Shown in pieces: positions 63,142-64,000 of a stretch of DNA of 64,000 nucleotides. The DNA lies in assembly GCA_010094045.1 (NCBI GenBank), contig ML986606.1:59284-123283 (forward strand), given 5' to 3'. Source of the stretch: Lojkania enalia (lineage: Eukaryota > Ascomycota > Dothideomycetes > Pleosporales). A model generated the notes under the pieces. The model saw nothing but the letters and a program-made list of their open reading frames with translations, was not told the origin of the DNA and did no database searches. The first letter of the stretch is position 1; each line of letters opens with the position of its first letter. A program made the translations under genes and the position numbers.

Positions 63142-63420
63142 TGTAACGATGCGAAGAAATCGTTCTACGAAAAGCTTTATATACAACCTTATCCTAAAGC
63201 TTTTCGCTTATCTTATCCTACCCCTAGCTCCGCCCCTTTTCCCATCCGTATATAGTTATATACTCCCTTATAAGTAGCTTAGTAGTTCTTCTATATTCTT
63301 TTATATAAGGCCTATAGGTGTTAATAGAATTCCTAGGTCCCTAAACCCCTATATACTCCTATATACCTCTAAATAGATTTATACTATATTCGGACCTATT
63401 ATCTTACCTACGCTATTATA
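63142..63420. repeat. Second LTR-Z (279 bp)
   Basis: Same length as 53217-53495 and very similar. The flanks TAAAC and TTATA do not match, so this is not a simple solo LTR; it may be one LTR of an element continuing past the window. Confidence 0.7.
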
Positions 63421-64000
63421 TTATATAGAAGAACTTAATACTACTAGTAACAGCCTCTTTAATAATATCACATCAATTATTTATTTAAATATATCTAAGT
63501 CTAAAATACACCCAATTTAATTTAAATTATAATACTTATATACTATTATATTAAATTATTTAGTTATCTAGATATAATCTTAAAAACCTTTTATTAATCG
63601 AAACTTTTAGGTTTAGAACTTTCTATCCTCTACAATTAGAATTACCTTTAGAAAAGCTGCGTAGAGTACGCCTAGATAGAAACTTAAAGACTACTAATAA
63701 CCTATTAGAATTAGAAGCAACTGCTAATATCTAACTATAATTTACTTTCTAATCCTTATACTAGAATTAATATACGCGTAAGTTATAGTAAAAGTAAACT
63801 TCTATCTATACGTATAGAATAATTATTACCTCCTATAGGGGGCCCTATAATAGGCGGACCCCTCTCTATAGGGCCTATAGTAAAGAACCTATCTAATTTA
63901 GAAGAAAATTAGAGTAAACTAACTTTTAAGGAATAAATCGCAATTTTATAAGAGGAGATTATACGTTTAATATAATAGAGAACTATTAGTTCTAATTAAC
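63421..64000. other. Unassigned AT-rich sequence to window end
   Basis: RIP-like sequence with a GC-rich palindromic patch (GGGGGCCC / GGCGGACCCC / GGGCC) at about 63838-63870. Possibly internal sequence of the element starting at LTR-Z; no domain recognised. Confidence 0.4.

Overview
The window looks like a chromosome-arm segment of a filamentous ascomycete (Pezizomycotina). The genes carry short GT-AG introns (48-127 nt), and the families present (UbiA prenyltransferase, Pth11-like 7TM protein, fungal O-methyltransferase, fungal laccase) are typical secondary-metabolism genes. More than 45 kb is AT-rich transposon DNA in which CA/TG dinucleotides have almost vanished while CG, CC and CT remain. 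That is the signature of repeat-induced point mutation (RIP). I cannot name the species.

Region 1 (1-11,012) is normal-composition DNA with five genes: UbiA-type prenyltransferase (-), FAD monooxygenase (+), Pth11-like 7TM protein (-), O-methyltransferase (+) and laccase-like multicopper oxidase (+). All introns were resolved by eye and all five reading frames close. The order and chemistry suggest a small cluster that prenylates, hydroxylates, methylates and oxidatively couples an aromatic acceptor. No polyketide synthase is in view. The two divergent promoters share an identical 11-bp palindrome, TCGGAGTCCGA (CGG-N3-CCG), as expected for one Zn2Cys6 regulator.

Region 2 (11,013-53,526) is a nested transposon block that can be taken apart using target-site duplications. 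A minus-strand Ty3/Gypsy element (Gypsy2, 14.6-53.5 kb) was hit by pogo/Fot1-like elements C2, B1 and F and by Copia-X-alpha. X-alpha holds pogo-E and a second copy, X-beta. X-beta holds Gypsy1. Gypsy1 holds pogo-B2 (which itself holds pogo-A) and Copia-Y. This gives six levels: Gypsy2 > X-alpha > X-beta > Gypsy1 > B2 > A. On the left, truncated pogo-C1 contains pogo-D. A 10-N gap at 18,984 is flanked by 1,351-bp near-identical copies and is almost certainly an uncollapsed contig overlap. All seven pogo-type terminal repeat families carry two boxes spaced exactly 17 bp apart.

Region 3 (53,527-59,400) returns to normal composition. It holds a largely unmutated retroelement 3-prime end (minisatellite, polypurine tract, LTR-W) and a three-exon gene for a 121-aa secreted protein with beta/gamma-crystallin-like features. 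This small gene sits between two RIP blocks.

Region 4 (59,400-64,000) is again RIP-mutated: a RIP-mutated LTR-W, a Copia-Y LTR fragment, a Gypsy fragment, pogo-H, a pogo-B fragment, a second LTR-Z and unassigned sequence to the window edge. No tRNA, rRNA or CRISPR array was recognised.
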